Below are positions 54,694-62,777 of a stretch of DNA of 64,000 nucleotides, one piece after another. The notes beneath the pieces were generated by a model, which had not been told where the DNA came from, searched no databases, and saw nothing but the letters and a program-made list of their open reading frames with translations. The position numbers and the translations under genes were made by a program. The stretch is from Pararhodobacter aggregans (lineage in GTDB: Bacteria > Pseudomonadota > Alphaproteobacteria > Rhodobacterales > Rhodobacteraceae): NCBI RefSeq assembly GCF_003075525.1, contig NZ_QDDR01000003.1, positions 62,001-126,000 on the forward strand, read 5' to 3'. The number at the start of each line of letters is the position of its first letter. Position 1 is the first letter of the stretch.

Positions 54694-55691
54694 GGGCGCC
54701 GCGCTTCTGGACCAATCCCCCCGCGCGGCCCGGCTGGCAGGCCCGGCTGCTGGCGCCGCTGGGCTGGCTCTATGCCCGCGCCACGGCGCGGCGCGTGGCG
54801 CAGCCCGGCGCGCTGCGGGTGGGGGTGCCGGTGATCTGCGTCGGCAACCTGAACGCGGGCGGCACCGGCAAGACACCCACGGTCATCGCCCTGATGCAGG
54901 CGCTGGCGGCACGCGGGCTGTCGCCGCAGGTCGTCTCGCGCGGGTATGGCGGCACGCTGGAGGGGCCGGTCTATGTCAACGAACGCGGCCACCGCGCGGC
55001 CGAGGTTGGTGACGAGCCGCTGCTGATGGCCGCCTTCGGCCATGTCTGGGTGGCGAAGGACCGCGCCGCGGGGGTGCAGATCGCCGCCGACAAGGGCGCC
55101 GATGTGGTGCTGCTGGACGACGGGTTCCAGAACCCCTCGGTGGTCAAGACGGCCTCGGTCGTGGTGGTGGACGCGGCGGTGGGCTTCGGCAACGGGCGCT
55201 GCATCCCGGCCGGCCCCCTGCGCGAGCCGGTGGCGGCGGGTCTGGCGCGGGCGACCTGCGTGCTGGCCATCGGCGGGGACGAGGCGCAGGCGCGGTTCCG
55301 CGCGGACTGGGGCGCGGCGCTGGGATCGGTGCCGCTGTTCACCGGCGCGCTGGAGCCCTTGCAGACCGGGATGATGTGGCAGGGGCTGCGGGTGCTGGCC
55401 TTCGCCGGTATCGGCCGGCCGGGCAAGTTCTTCGAAACGCTGCGCCAGACCGGGGCCGAGGTGGTGCGGATGCAGGCGCTGGACGACCACCAACCGCTGA
55501 CCACGCCGCTGTTCATGCGGCTCGAAGCCGAGGCCAAGGCGGCCAAAGCGCAGCTGGTGACGACCGAGAAGGACGCGGTGCGCCTGCCGTTGGACGCCAG
55601 AAAGCGGGTGCTGACCCTGCCGGTGCGGTTGAAGATCGCCGATGAGGCGGGGTTCCTGCGGGTGTTGGGGCTCACGGCGCCGTCGCCCTGA
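54690..55691 (+). CDS. lpxK: Tetraacyldisaccharide 4'-kinase LpxK
   Basis: 333 residues. An N-terminal membrane-associated helix ([10 protein letters not shown]) is followed by the P-loop [18 protein letters not shown] near residue 50. Family motifs [30 protein letters not shown] and [14 protein letters not shown] are present, as is [11 protein letters not shown] near the end. It phosphorylates the lipid A precursor. It overlaps the preceding glycosyltransferase by 4 nt and ends inside a long inverted repeat. Confidence 0.95.
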   Translation: MRAPRFWTNPPARPGWQARLLAPLGWLYARATARRVAQPGALRVGVPVICVGNLNAGGTGKTPTVIALMQALAARGLSPQVVSRGYGGTLEGPVYVNERGHRAAEVGDEPLLMAAFGHVWVAKDRAAGVQIAADKGADVVLLDDGFQNPSVVKTASVVVVDAAVGFGNGRCIPAGPLREPVAAGLARATCVLAIGGDEAQARFRADWGAALGSVPLFTGALEPLQTGMMWQGLRVLAFAGIGRPGKFFETLRQTGAEVVRMQALDDHQPLTTPLFMRLEAEAKAAKAQLVTTEKDAVRLPLDARKRVLTLPVRLKIADEAGFLRVLGLTAPSP

Positions 55692-55760
55692 CGTAGGGTG
55701 CGTGCTTGCACGCACCGATCCAGAGGCAGGGAAGGTGCGTGCAAGCACGCACCCTACGTC
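55690..55760. terminator. Bidirectional terminator built from two palindromic repeats
   Basis: A perfect 27-nt inverted repeat: arms 55690-55716 and 55734-55760, spacer 17 nt. Each arm starts GACGTAGGGTGCGTGC and itself contains the GGTGCGTGC/GCACGCACC palindrome found at 15157, 15268 and 15423. It spans the whole gap between convergent lpxK and the thiolase gene; both stop codons fall at its edges. Confidence 0.8.
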
Positions 55761-56949
55761 AGCCGACCCGGACCACCACCGCCATCGCCGAATCCCCGGC
55801 CGCGCAGCCCTGGAACAATCCGGTGCCGCCGCCGCGCATCTCCAGCTCCTCGATCAGCTCGATCACGCCGCGCAGCCCGGTCGGCCCCTGCGGATGGCCC
55901 CAGATCAGCGACGAGCCGTAGTTGTTCATCCCCCGCCAGTCGATGCCGAAGGCCCGGGCAAAGGCGATGTCATTGACCGCGAAGGGATTGTGCGACTTGA
56001 TCGCGTCGATCCCGCCGATCCCCAGCCCCAGCTGATCCAGCGCCCGCTGTGTGGCCTTGATCGGCGCGGCGGGCATGAAGCCCTTTTCCTCGCGCGCCTG
56101 CGTCACCGCCAGGATCGAGACCCTGGGCCCCGTCCCCAGCTCCGCCGCCTGCCCGGCCTCGGCACAGAGGATCATCCCCGCGTTGCCGTCGGCGGGATGG
56201 GTCTGTCCGGCGAAGGTCACGCTGCCGCCCTCGCGCACCGGCTTCAGCCGCGCCATCTTTTCGGCATCGACCGGCTGGATGCCCTGATCGCCCGAAACGG
56301 TGCCGACAGACTTGCGGAACCCCGCATCCGGCACCTCCAGATCCGCCATGTAGCGCCGCTGAAAGGCGCGGTCCCCGGCCAGCGCGTCCTGGTACTGGGC
56401 GTGACGGTGGATCACCAGCTCGTGCTGTTCCTCGGTCGCGATGCCCTCGCGGCGGGCCACGTTCTCGGCCGTGTCGACCATGGCGTTCTTGGCGAAAGGA
56501 TCGTGGTTGAAACTGTCCAGCACCCAGTTCTCGCTGGCGCCGGTGCCGCCCGGGCCGCCCGGCGCCGGGTAATAGACATGCGCGCCGTTGGACAGCCGGT
56601 CGCCCGCCGCGACCAGCGCCACCTTGGCGTTGCCCAAAGCCATCTCGCCCGCCGCGGTGGCGATCAGCCGCGGGCCGGTGGCGCAGGCCTGGTTGACGGT
56701 GGGGCCTGCCAGCCCCTCGGCCCCGATCAGGGCCGAGAACCACGGCGCGCCGTAAAAGATGTTGGGCTGGATCACGGTATAGCCATAGGCGACGTAATCC
56801 AGCGCCTCCGCTGCAAGGCCACGGTCAGTCATCGCCGCGCGGGTGACATGGGCGGCGAACTGCACCGAATGCAGATGCGCGAAGGCCCCCTGCCAGCGGG
56901 CGAAGGGCGAGGACCAATAGGCCCCGTAGGGGATATGGGCGATGGCCAT
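55759..56949 (-). CDS. Thiolase-family acyltransferase (beta-ketothiolase of phenylpropanoid degradation)
   Basis: 396 residues from ATG 56949, 4 nt after the upstream gene. Thiolase-fold features are the nucleophile Cys in VNQACATGPRLIATAA near 90, the His motif WGHPQGPTGLRGV near 355 and a late Cys in LFQGCAAGDSA. Several canonical residues differ (SHNPFAVND in place of NEAFA), so it belongs to a divergent subgroup. Last gene of the operon; likely cleaves a 3-oxo-phenylpropanoyl-CoA to an aroyl-CoA and acetyl-CoA. Confidence 0.82.
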   Translation of the reverse strand: MAIAHIPYGAYWSSPFARWQGAFAHLHSVQFAAHVTRAAMTDRGLAAEALDYVAYGYTVIQPNIFYGAPWFSALIGAEGLAGPTVNQACATGPRLIATAAGEMALGNAKVALVAAGDRLSNGAHVYYPAPGGPGGTGASENWVLDSFNHDPFAKNAMVDTAENVARREGIATEEQHELVIHRHAQYQDALAGDRAFQRRYMADLEVPDAGFRKSVGTVSGDQGIQPVDAEKMARLKPVREGGSVTFAGQTHPADGNAGMILCAEAGQAAELGTGPRVSILAVTQAREEKGFMPAAPIKATQRALDQLGLGIGGIDAIKSHNPFAVNDIAFARAFGIDWRGMNNYGSSLIWGHPQGPTGLRGVIELIEELEMRGGGTGLFQGCAAGDSAMAVVVRVG

Positions 56950-56953
56950 GGGG

Positions 56954-58741
56954 TCAGACCTTGATCGTTGCGGGGTCGGCGTCGTCATAGAGCCGGTCGA
57001 GCATCGCCTTGCGGGTCAGCAGCAGCTTGCGGAAGTTGAGGTTGCCCTTGGCGGTGATCTCGCCCTCGGCCATCGAGGGCGGCTCGGCCAGCACCTGCGC
57101 CCGGCGCACGGCATGGGCCGAACCCTCGGTCGGGCCGGGTTTCAGCCGCAGGGCAATCTCGGCCGCCTGCGTCACCGCCAGCGCGCCGCCGTGATCCACC
57201 GCGCCTGCGCGCAGGGCGTCGGTCGGCACGATCATCACCCCCACCTCGGCCCGGTCGGCGCCGGTGATGACGATGTCCTGCGCCAGGCCCTTCAGCTTGC
57301 CCAGCAGCTCCAGCCTGAGGCCCGCTGCCCGCACCCAGGTGCCGGTGTTCAGCTTGAACTCCTCGGCCAGGCGGCCGTCGAACTTCATGCCCTTGTTCAT
57401 GTCGGCGGGATCGACGAAGCGCATGGCGTCGCCGGTGATGAAATAGCCTTCCTCGTCAAAGGCCTCGGCGGTCTTTTCGGGGTCGTTCAGATAACCCGGC
57501 GTGATCGTGTCGCCCTTCACCCGCACCTCGAAGCGGTTCTCGTCATCGGCGGGGACCAGCTTGATCGTCACCTCGGGCAGCGGCACGCCGATGATCCCCG
57601 ATTGATGGGTGAATTCGTGCTGGATCAGCGCGGCGGGCGCCGTCTCGGTCAGGCCCCAGGACGAGTTGAAGAGCGGCATGTCGCCCCGCACCTCGTGCGC
57701 CATGGCCTCCAGATCGGCCCAGATGTCCTGCGGCAACGAGGCCCCGGCGTAGAACAGCATGTCGAGGTTCTGGAAATACTGGCGGCGCAGCGTGGCGTCC
57801 TCCTTCATCGCGTCGCGCAGCACGGCGAAGCCGACCGGCACGTTGAAGGCGATGGTGGGCGAGACCATGCGCAGGTTCTCGATCGTATGCGCGGCGAGCG
57901 CTGGCGTCGGCTTGCCGTTGTCGATATAGAGCGTGCCGCCGTTGGCCAGCACCAGATTGAAATTGTGCGAGCCGCCGAAAACGTGGTTCCAGGGCAGCCA
58001 GTCCAGCAGGACGGGCGGCTTTTCGGTGACGAAGGGCAGGCAGACGGCCAGCTGCGCCTGATTGGTGGTCATCATCCGCTGCGTGGTCAGGACGCCCTTG
58101 GGATGCGAGGTCGAGCCCGAGGTCAGCAGGTATTTCGCCACCGTGTCGGGGCCGACGGCGGCGTTCAGCCCGCTGACATCGCCCCGGCCCTTTTCCAGAT
58201 CGGCAAAGGCGGTCAGGCCCGGACCCGCGCCCTGGCTCACGACCTTCTCGATACCGTCGAAGACCGGCAGCGCCAGCGCCGCGCCATAGCGGGCGGCATC
58301 GTCGGCAAAGACCATGGCCGGGCGGATCATCCCGGCGATGCGTTCCAGCACCGGATGCGCCCCCGGGATCAGCGCGTATTGCTCGGCCACCGGCACGCTC
58401 GGCACGCCGATATACTGCGCGGCGAGGGTCAGCAGGGCGTGGTCCACCCCGTTGCCGCTGACGATCAGGATCGGCGTCCCCGCGCCCATGCCACGGTCGG
58501 CCAGCGCGGCGGCGAGAGCCTTCACCTGCTCCAGCGCCTGGGCATAGGTGACCTCGCGCCAGCCGGGGCCCGAGCGTTCGGCCAGGAACACGCGGTCCGG
58601 CGCGGCGGCGGCCCAGTCGACCAGCCAGTCGGTGGTGCGATGGGCGACCGGGCCCAGATCCCAGCCGCTGCTCAGCAGGATCGCGCCATCGGGCCGATCC
58701 TCGCGCGTTGCCCTATGGGCGCGATACCTGTCGTGCGTCAT
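56954..58741 (-). CDS. fcs: Feruloyl-CoA synthase-like CoA ligase
   Basis: 595 residues of the adenylate-forming family. ATP-binding YLLTSGSTSHPKGV is near 205. LDWLPWNHVFGGSHNFNL near 250 is a hallmark of feruloyl-CoA synthases. LTETAPAALI is near 390, YFITGDAMRF near 465 and a C-terminal GNLNFRKLL with the catalytic Lys (TAKGNLN). It activates ferulate or another hydroxycinnamate. The start lies inside the end of the MarR gene. Confidence 0.85.
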   Translation of the reverse strand: MTHDRYRAHRATREDRPDGAILLSSGWDLGPVAHRTTDWLVDWAAAAPDRVFLAERSGPGWREVTYAQALEQVKALAAALADRGMGAGTPILIVSGNGVDHALLTLAAQYIGVPSVPVAEQYALIPGAHPVLERIAGMIRPAMVFADDAARYGAALALPVFDGIEKVVSQGAGPGLTAFADLEKGRGDVSGLNAAVGPDTVAKYLLTSGSTSHPKGVLTTQRMMTTNQAQLAVCLPFVTEKPPVLLDWLPWNHVFGGSHNFNLVLANGGTLYIDNGKPTPALAAHTIENLRMVSPTIAFNVPVGFAVLRDAMKEDATLRRQYFQNLDMLFYAGASLPQDIWADLEAMAHEVRGDMPLFNSSWGLTETAPAALIQHEFTHQSGIIGVPLPEVTIKLVPADDENRFEVRVKGDTITPGYLNDPEKTAEAFDEEGYFITGDAMRFVDPADMNKGMKFDGRLAEEFKLNTGTWVRAAGLRLELLGKLKGLAQDIVITGADRAEVGVMIVPTDALRAGAVDHGGALAVTQAAEIALRLKPGPTEGSAHAVRRAQVLAEPPSMAEGEITAKGNLNFRKLLLTRKAMLDRLYDDADPATIKV

Positions 58742-59177
58742 CCGAACTCCTCCCGTTCGATTGAATCTGCCGCAGGGCGCGGTGCAGGGCTGCGCGTTCC
58801 TCGTCGCTCAGCCCCCGCGCCATGCGGTCGTCATGCTCGGTCACGGCGACGAAGCTGCGCTCGGCCAGGCGGCGCCCCTTCAGCGTGACCTTGAGTTCAT
58901 AGGCGCGCCGGTCATCCCGCGCGCGGGTCCGCGTCACCAGATCGAGACCTTCCAGCTCGTCCAGGATCAGCACCAGATTGGGCCGCTCGATGGCCAGGAT
59001 CTCGGCCAGCTGCGTCTGCCTCAGGCCCGGGTTGTCGCGGATCACCGAGAGCACGGAGAAGGTCAGCATCCTCAGGCCATAGGGCGCCAGCACCGCGTTC
59101 ACATCGGTCTGGATCGCGGCAAAGGCGCGCTTCATGTCGTAGCCCATGAAGACGCGCAGGATGCTGTCGCCGCTCAT
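58713..59177 (-). CDS. MarR-family transcriptional regulator
   Basis: 154 residues with a winged helix-turn-helix: LRQTQLAEILAIERPNLVLI (recognition region) near 55 and the wing DDRRAYELKVTLKGRRLAE near 90. It is encoded inside a hydroxycinnamate operon, like FerR/FerC/HcaR repressors that are released by hydroxycinnamoyl-CoA thioesters. Start overlaps the crotonase stop (ATGA); the end overlaps fcs by 29 nt. A TAGTTAC/GTAATTA palindrome at the operon promoter is a likely target. Confidence 0.85.
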   Translation of the reverse strand: MSGDSILRVFMGYDMKRAFAAIQTDVNAVLAPYGLRMLTFSVLSVIRDNPGLRQTQLAEILAIERPNLVLILDELEGLDLVTRTRARDDRRAYELKVTLKGRRLAERSFVAVTEHDDRMARGLSDEERAALHRALRQIQSNGRSSDDARQVSRP

Positions 59178-59929
59178 GCCCGGAATTGCGGATCGCGCTT
59201 TTGCAGGAAAGCGGTCAGGCCCTCGCGGGCGTCGCTGCTGGTCTGGGTGATGGCGGCGCAGAGGCTTTCGGTGAAGAACCCGTCTGCCCTTCCCATGTCG
59301 TCGATCCGGGCCAGCGCCTGGATCATGATGTAGTTCGACAGCGGCGCGTTGCCGGCGATCTGTTCGGCCAGTTCCCGCGCCTTGGCCATGGCATCGTCCA
59401 CGACATAATGGGCAAGGCCCATCGCCCGGCCGTCCTGCGCGTCATATTTGCGCCCGGTGAGCATCATCTCGGTCATCCGGTCGGCGCCGATGATGCGGCC
59501 GACGCGGACGCTGGCGCCGCCGCCGATGAAGATGCCGCGCCGCCCCTCGGGCAGCTGGAAATAGGCGGTGGGATCGGCGACACGCACATGAGTCGCGGTG
59601 GCAATCTCAAGCCCGCCGCCGATCACCGCGCCGGACAGGGCCGAGACCACCGGCAGCCCGCCAAACTGCACCCGCTCCAGCGTGGCATGCCAGCCGCGCG
59701 AATGGCGCATGACGGCTTCGGCATCCATCCGGCCCGCGTGTTCGCTGAGGTCGAGGCCGGAACAGAAATTGCCCCCCGCCCCGGTCAGGATCGCCACCTT
59801 CACCGCGGCCGGAGGCGCGCGGAAGAAGGTGTCGATCTGGGCGAACAACCCGTCCGACATGGCGTTGCGCTTGTCGGGACGGTTCAGGGTCAGCGTGGCG
59901 ATGCTGCCGTCGATCGCGATGTCCAGCAT
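59174..59929 (-). CDS. Crotonase-family enoyl-CoA hydratase
   Basis: 251 residues from ATG 59929. Crotonase oxyanion-hole segments are LTGAGGNFCSGLDLSEH near 52 and SALSGAVIGGGLEIATATHV near 98, then QLPEGRRGIFIGGGASVRV near 125, where Glu is the usual acid/base residue. In ferulate pathways such proteins hydrate feruloyl-CoA and, in the lyase type, split it to vanillin; the presence of a dehydrogenase and a thiolase in the same operon argues for simple hydration. It is 4 nt from the SDR gene. Confidence 0.85.
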   Translation of the reverse strand: MLDIAIDGSIATLTLNRPDKRNAMSDGLFAQIDTFFRAPPAAVKVAILTGAGGNFCSGLDLSEHAGRMDAEAVMRHSRGWHATLERVQFGGLPVVSALSGAVIGGGLEIATATHVRVADPTAYFQLPEGRRGIFIGGGASVRVGRIIGADRMTEMMLTGRKYDAQDGRAMGLAHYVVDDAMAKARELAEQIAGNAPLSNYIMIQALARIDDMGRADGFFTESLCAAITQTSSDAREGLTAFLQKRDPQFRA

Positions 59930-59933
59930 GGGC

Positions 59934-60698
59934 TTAGCGCGGCGGCAGGCGGGTGGCGCCGTCAAGGCGGATCGTCGTGCCGTTGAGATAGGCGTTCTCG
60001 ACGATCTGGGCGACCATCAGCCCGTATTCCGAGGGATGGCCCAGCCGGTCCGGGAAGGGGATGTTGGCGGTGATCTGGCGGGTGGTTTCCTCCGGCAGGC
60101 TCTCCATCATCGGGGTGTTGAAGAGGCCGGGCGCGATGGCCATGACCCGGATGCCCGAGCGCGCCAGTTCCCGCGCGGCGGGCAGGCACATCGAGGCGAT
60201 GCCGCCTTTCGAGGCCGAATAGGCCGATTGCCCGACCTGACCGTCCTGCCAGGCGGCCGAGGCGGTGTTGATGACCACGCCCCGTTCGCCGCCGTCCAGG
60301 GGGTCCTGCTCCTGCATGCCCTTCACGGCATAGGACATGACGATGTAGCTGCCGATCAGGTTGACGCGGATCACCTTCTCGAAAAGGTCGATCGACATCT
60401 TGCCCTCGCGCCCGACGATCCGGGCGGCGACGCCGATCCCGGCGCAGTTCACGGCGACCCGGGGTGCGGCGCCGTAATGGGCCTTCACCGCGTCGAAAGC
60501 CGCGGCCACCGCCGCTTCGGAGCCGACATCCGCCTGCACGCCGAAGCCGCCGATCTCGGCCGCGACCGCATCGGCCTTGCCGCCGTCGAAATCGAGCACC
60601 GCAACCCTGGCGCCCCGGGCAGCCAGCAGCCGCGCGGTGGCGGCACCCAGGCCGCTGCCGGCACCGGTGACAAGGGCGATCTGTCCGTCGATTTGCAT
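59934..60698 (-). CDS. SDR-type 3-hydroxyacyl-CoA dehydrogenase
   Basis: 254 residues: cofactor loop TGAGSGLGAATARLL near 11, DFDGGKADA near 37, NCAGIGVA near 84, Ser in INTASAAW near 145, YSASK near 160, and APGLFNTPMM near 190. The pattern resembles HSD17B10-type 3-hydroxyacyl-CoA dehydrogenases. It is the first gene of the operon, preceded by GGGAGGAGG and a promoter with an operator palindrome. It probably oxidises the 3-hydroxy-phenylpropanoyl-CoA made by the crotonase. Confidence 0.87.
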   Translation of the reverse strand: MQIDGQIALVTGAGSGLGAATARLLAARGARVAVLDFDGGKADAVAAEIGGFGVQADVGSEAAVAAAFDAVKAHYGAAPRVAVNCAGIGVAARIVGREGKMSIDLFEKVIRVNLIGSYIVMSYAVKGMQEQDPLDGGERGVVINTASAAWQDGQVGQSAYSASKGGIASMCLPAARELARSGIRVMAIAPGLFNTPMMESLPEETTRQITANIPFPDRLGHPSEYGLMVAQIVENAYLNGTTIRLDGATRLPPR

Positions 60699-60729
60699 GG
60701 AAACCTCCTCCCAAGGTTATGTTGGATAT

Positions 60730-60759
60730 TAATTACATCTCGTAACTATATCGAGTCAA
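60730..60759 (-). promoter_or_regulatory. Promoter and MarR-type operator of the hydroxycinnamate operon
   Basis: On the minus strand, TTGACT (60754-60759) and TAATTA (60730-60735) form -35 and -10 boxes 18 bp apart. The inverted repeat TAGTTAC-GAGAT-GTAATTA (60730-60748, six of seven positions symmetric) overlaps the -10 box, where a repressor would block transcription. Confidence 0.55.
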
Positions 60760-60760
60760 G

Positions 60761-60791
60761 AAAACCCCGGGGCCTTGGCCACCGGGGTTTT
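60761..60791 (-). terminator. Terminator of the TRAP transporter operon
   Basis: AAAACCCCGG (60761-60770) pairs with CCGGGGTTTT (60782-60791), loop 11 nt; on the minus strand the stem is followed by a T-rich tail. It lies 7 nt after the large permease stop and separates this operon from the hydroxycinnamate operon. Confidence 0.8.
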
Positions 60792-60797
60792 CAGGGA

Positions 60798-62111
60798 TCA
60801 GGGGATCAGGAACAGCGTGATCGCCGGGAAGGCCACCAGGATCAGCACGCGGATCAGGTCGGACACCACGAACCACGACACCGCCTTGTAGGTGTGGGTC
60901 ATCGGCGTCAGCCGGTCCATGGCGTTGATGATGAACAGGTTCATCCCCACCGGCGGGGTGATGAGCCCCGTCTCGACCACGATCAGCACCAGAATGCCGA
61001 ACCAGATGGCGACATGTTCCGAGGGCATGCCGAAATCCAGCGCCATCATCATCGGGAAGAAGATCGGGATGGTCAGCAGGATCATCGACAGGCTGTCCAT
61101 GACGCAGCCCAGAACCAGATAGATGGCGAGGATCAGCAGCAGCACGGCGACCGGCGCCAGGCCCAGGCTGACCACCCAGTCGCTCAGCGCGTTGGGCACC
61201 TGGGTGCGGGCGAGGAAGCCGTTGTAGAAGGCCGCGCCGAAGACGATGAAGAAGATCATCGCCGAAGAGCGCGCGGTCGAGGTGAAGCTTTCCAGCAGCG
61301 TCCTCAGGTTGAGGCCCCGGTTGGCCAGCGCGATCAGGCCGGTGCCCAGCGCCCCGACCGCCGCGCCCTCGGTGGGGGTGAAGACACCGCCATAGATGCC
61401 GCCGACCACGGCCAGGAACACCAGGATCACCGGCCAGACCTGCCACAGCAGTTTGAAACGCTCGCCCATCGGCACGCGCTCGGCGGTGCCCGCCCGCTCG
61501 GGGTAGATGCGGACATAGATCGAGATGACGATCATGTAGCCGATGGCGGCCAGGATCCCGGGCGCGAAGGCGGCAAGGAACAGCTTGGCGATGTTCTGCT
61601 CGGCCAGGATGGCGTAGATCACCAGCACCACCGAGGGCGGGATCAGGATGCCCAGCGTGCCGCCCGCCGCCAGAAGCGCGGTCGAGATGCCGCCGTCATA
61701 GCCGAAGCGCCGCAGTTCCGGCAGCGCCACGCGGCCCATGGTGGCGGCGGTGGCCAGCGACGAGCCGCAGATCGCCCCGAACCCCGCGCAAGAGGCGACG
61801 GCGGCGATGCCGACCCCGCCCTTGCGGTGGCCGACGAAGGATTCCGCCGCCTTGAACAGCGCCTTCGACATGCCGCCGATGGTGGCGAAATAGCCCATCA
61901 GCAGGAACATCGGCACCACGGCCAGCGATTCGCTGGCAAAGGTCGAATAGGCCGCGTTCTTCAGCTGGGCCAGTGGCACACGGGTCGAGCCGTCGATGAT
62001 CCAGTAGCCGGCGAAGCCGGTGACGAACATCGACAGGCCGATCGGCACGCGGACGAAAATCAGGCCGAGGAGGACGGGAAAGGACAGGATGCCGATCGCA
62101 AGGTTGCTCAA
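60798..62111 (-). CDS. TRAP transporter large permease (DctM)
   Basis: 437 residues, about twelve hydrophobic segments. I chose a TTG start at 62111 because it overlaps the small-permease stop (TTGA) and gives LSNLAIGILSFPVLLGLIF, the expected first helix; a much longer frame upstream is antisense to the small subunit. Typical motifs are GFGAICGSSLATAATMGRVA near 120 and IPPSVVLVIYAILAEQN near 165. Partner of the adjacent DctQ and DctP proteins. Confidence 0.88.
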   Translation of the reverse strand: MSNLAIGILSFPVLLGLIFVRVPIGLSMFVTGFAGYWIIDGSTRVPLAQLKNAAYSTFASESLAVVPMFLLMGYFATIGGMSKALFKAAESFVGHRKGGVGIAAVASCAGFGAICGSSLATAATMGRVALPELRRFGYDGGISTALLAAGGTLGILIPPSVVLVIYAILAEQNIAKLFLAAFAPGILAAIGYMIVISIYVRIYPERAGTAERVPMGERFKLLWQVWPVILVFLAVVGGIYGGVFTPTEGAAVGALGTGLIALANRGLNLRTLLESFTSTARSSAMIFFIVFGAAFYNGFLARTQVPNALSDWVVSLGLAPVAVLLLILAIYLVLGCVMDSLSMILLTIPIFFPMMMALDFGMPSEHVAIWFGILVLIVVETGLITPPVGMNLFIINAMDRLTPMTHTYKAVSWFVVSDLIRVLILVAFPAITLFLIP

Positions 62112-62701
62112 TGGTCTGCTCCGGCGGTGGCGATGAGGGTACGGTTGGTGACGGCCTCGGCCAGGCGGACCAGGGCCATGTAGACGGCAATCGCGGCCGT
62201 GGCGATGGCGGGCACCAGGGCCAGCGCATAGTTCCACCACAGCGGATATTGCAGCAGGAAGGTGGTCGAGCGGCGCCGCGCCAGCGTGTTCATCCCGTCG
62301 TAGAGCTGCACCGCGATCAGGACCAGCGCCGCGGCGAACAAGGCCTCGATCAGCACCTGCATCCAGCGCCGGGTCCGGTCGCTGAGGCCCGAGGTGAAGA
62401 CATCGACCGTGGCATGCCCGGCGGTGATCTGGCACCAGCCGAGGAAGCAGAACACGGCAAAGGCCAGCCCGCCGACCAGCAGCTCATAATCGCCGAAGAT
62501 CGGCCCGACGCCCGCGTCGAGCAATTGCCGGGCGAGGCCGGGCATGGTCGACTGCATCCAGGTGGAATGCAGCAGGTCCGAGGCCTCGCGCCCGATGATC
62601 GAGAGGCAGAGCATCAGCACCAAGATGGTCAGCACCAGGCCGCCGATCACGGCCATCAGCCAGGCGATGCCGTAGAAGATCCTGTGTATCGTTGCGAACA
62701 T
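62108..62701 (-). CDS. TRAP transporter small permease (DctQ)
   Basis: 197 residues from ATG 62701, four hydrophobic segments, with the DctQ core LGWCQITAGHATVDVFTSG near 95. It is longer than average because of a periplasmic loop (STWMQSTMPGLARQLLDAG) after helix 1. It is followed by the overlapping large permease. Confidence 0.82.
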   Translation of the reverse strand: MFATIHRIFYGIAWLMAVIGGLVLTILVLMLCLSIIGREASDLLHSTWMQSTMPGLARQLLDAGVGPIFGDYELLVGGLAFAVFCFLGWCQITAGHATVDVFTSGLSDRTRRWMQVLIEALFAAALVLIAVQLYDGMNTLARRRSTTFLLQYPLWWNYALALVPAIATAAIAVYMALVRLAEAVTNRTLIATAGADH

Positions 62702-62734
62702 GCGTGTCCCGTCCCTCGGGTCCTTCAGGTTGCC

Positions 62735-62760
62735 GCCCGCCCGCACTCAGGCGGACGGGC
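62735..62760. terminator. Hairpin between dctP and dctQ
   Basis: GCCCGCCCGC / GCGGACGGGC (nine of ten pair), loop 6 nt, no T-run. It is likely an mRNA-stabilising or attenuating hairpin after the binding-protein gene. Confidence 0.5.
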
Positions 62761-62777
62761 CTGTCGCTGCCCCGCGG

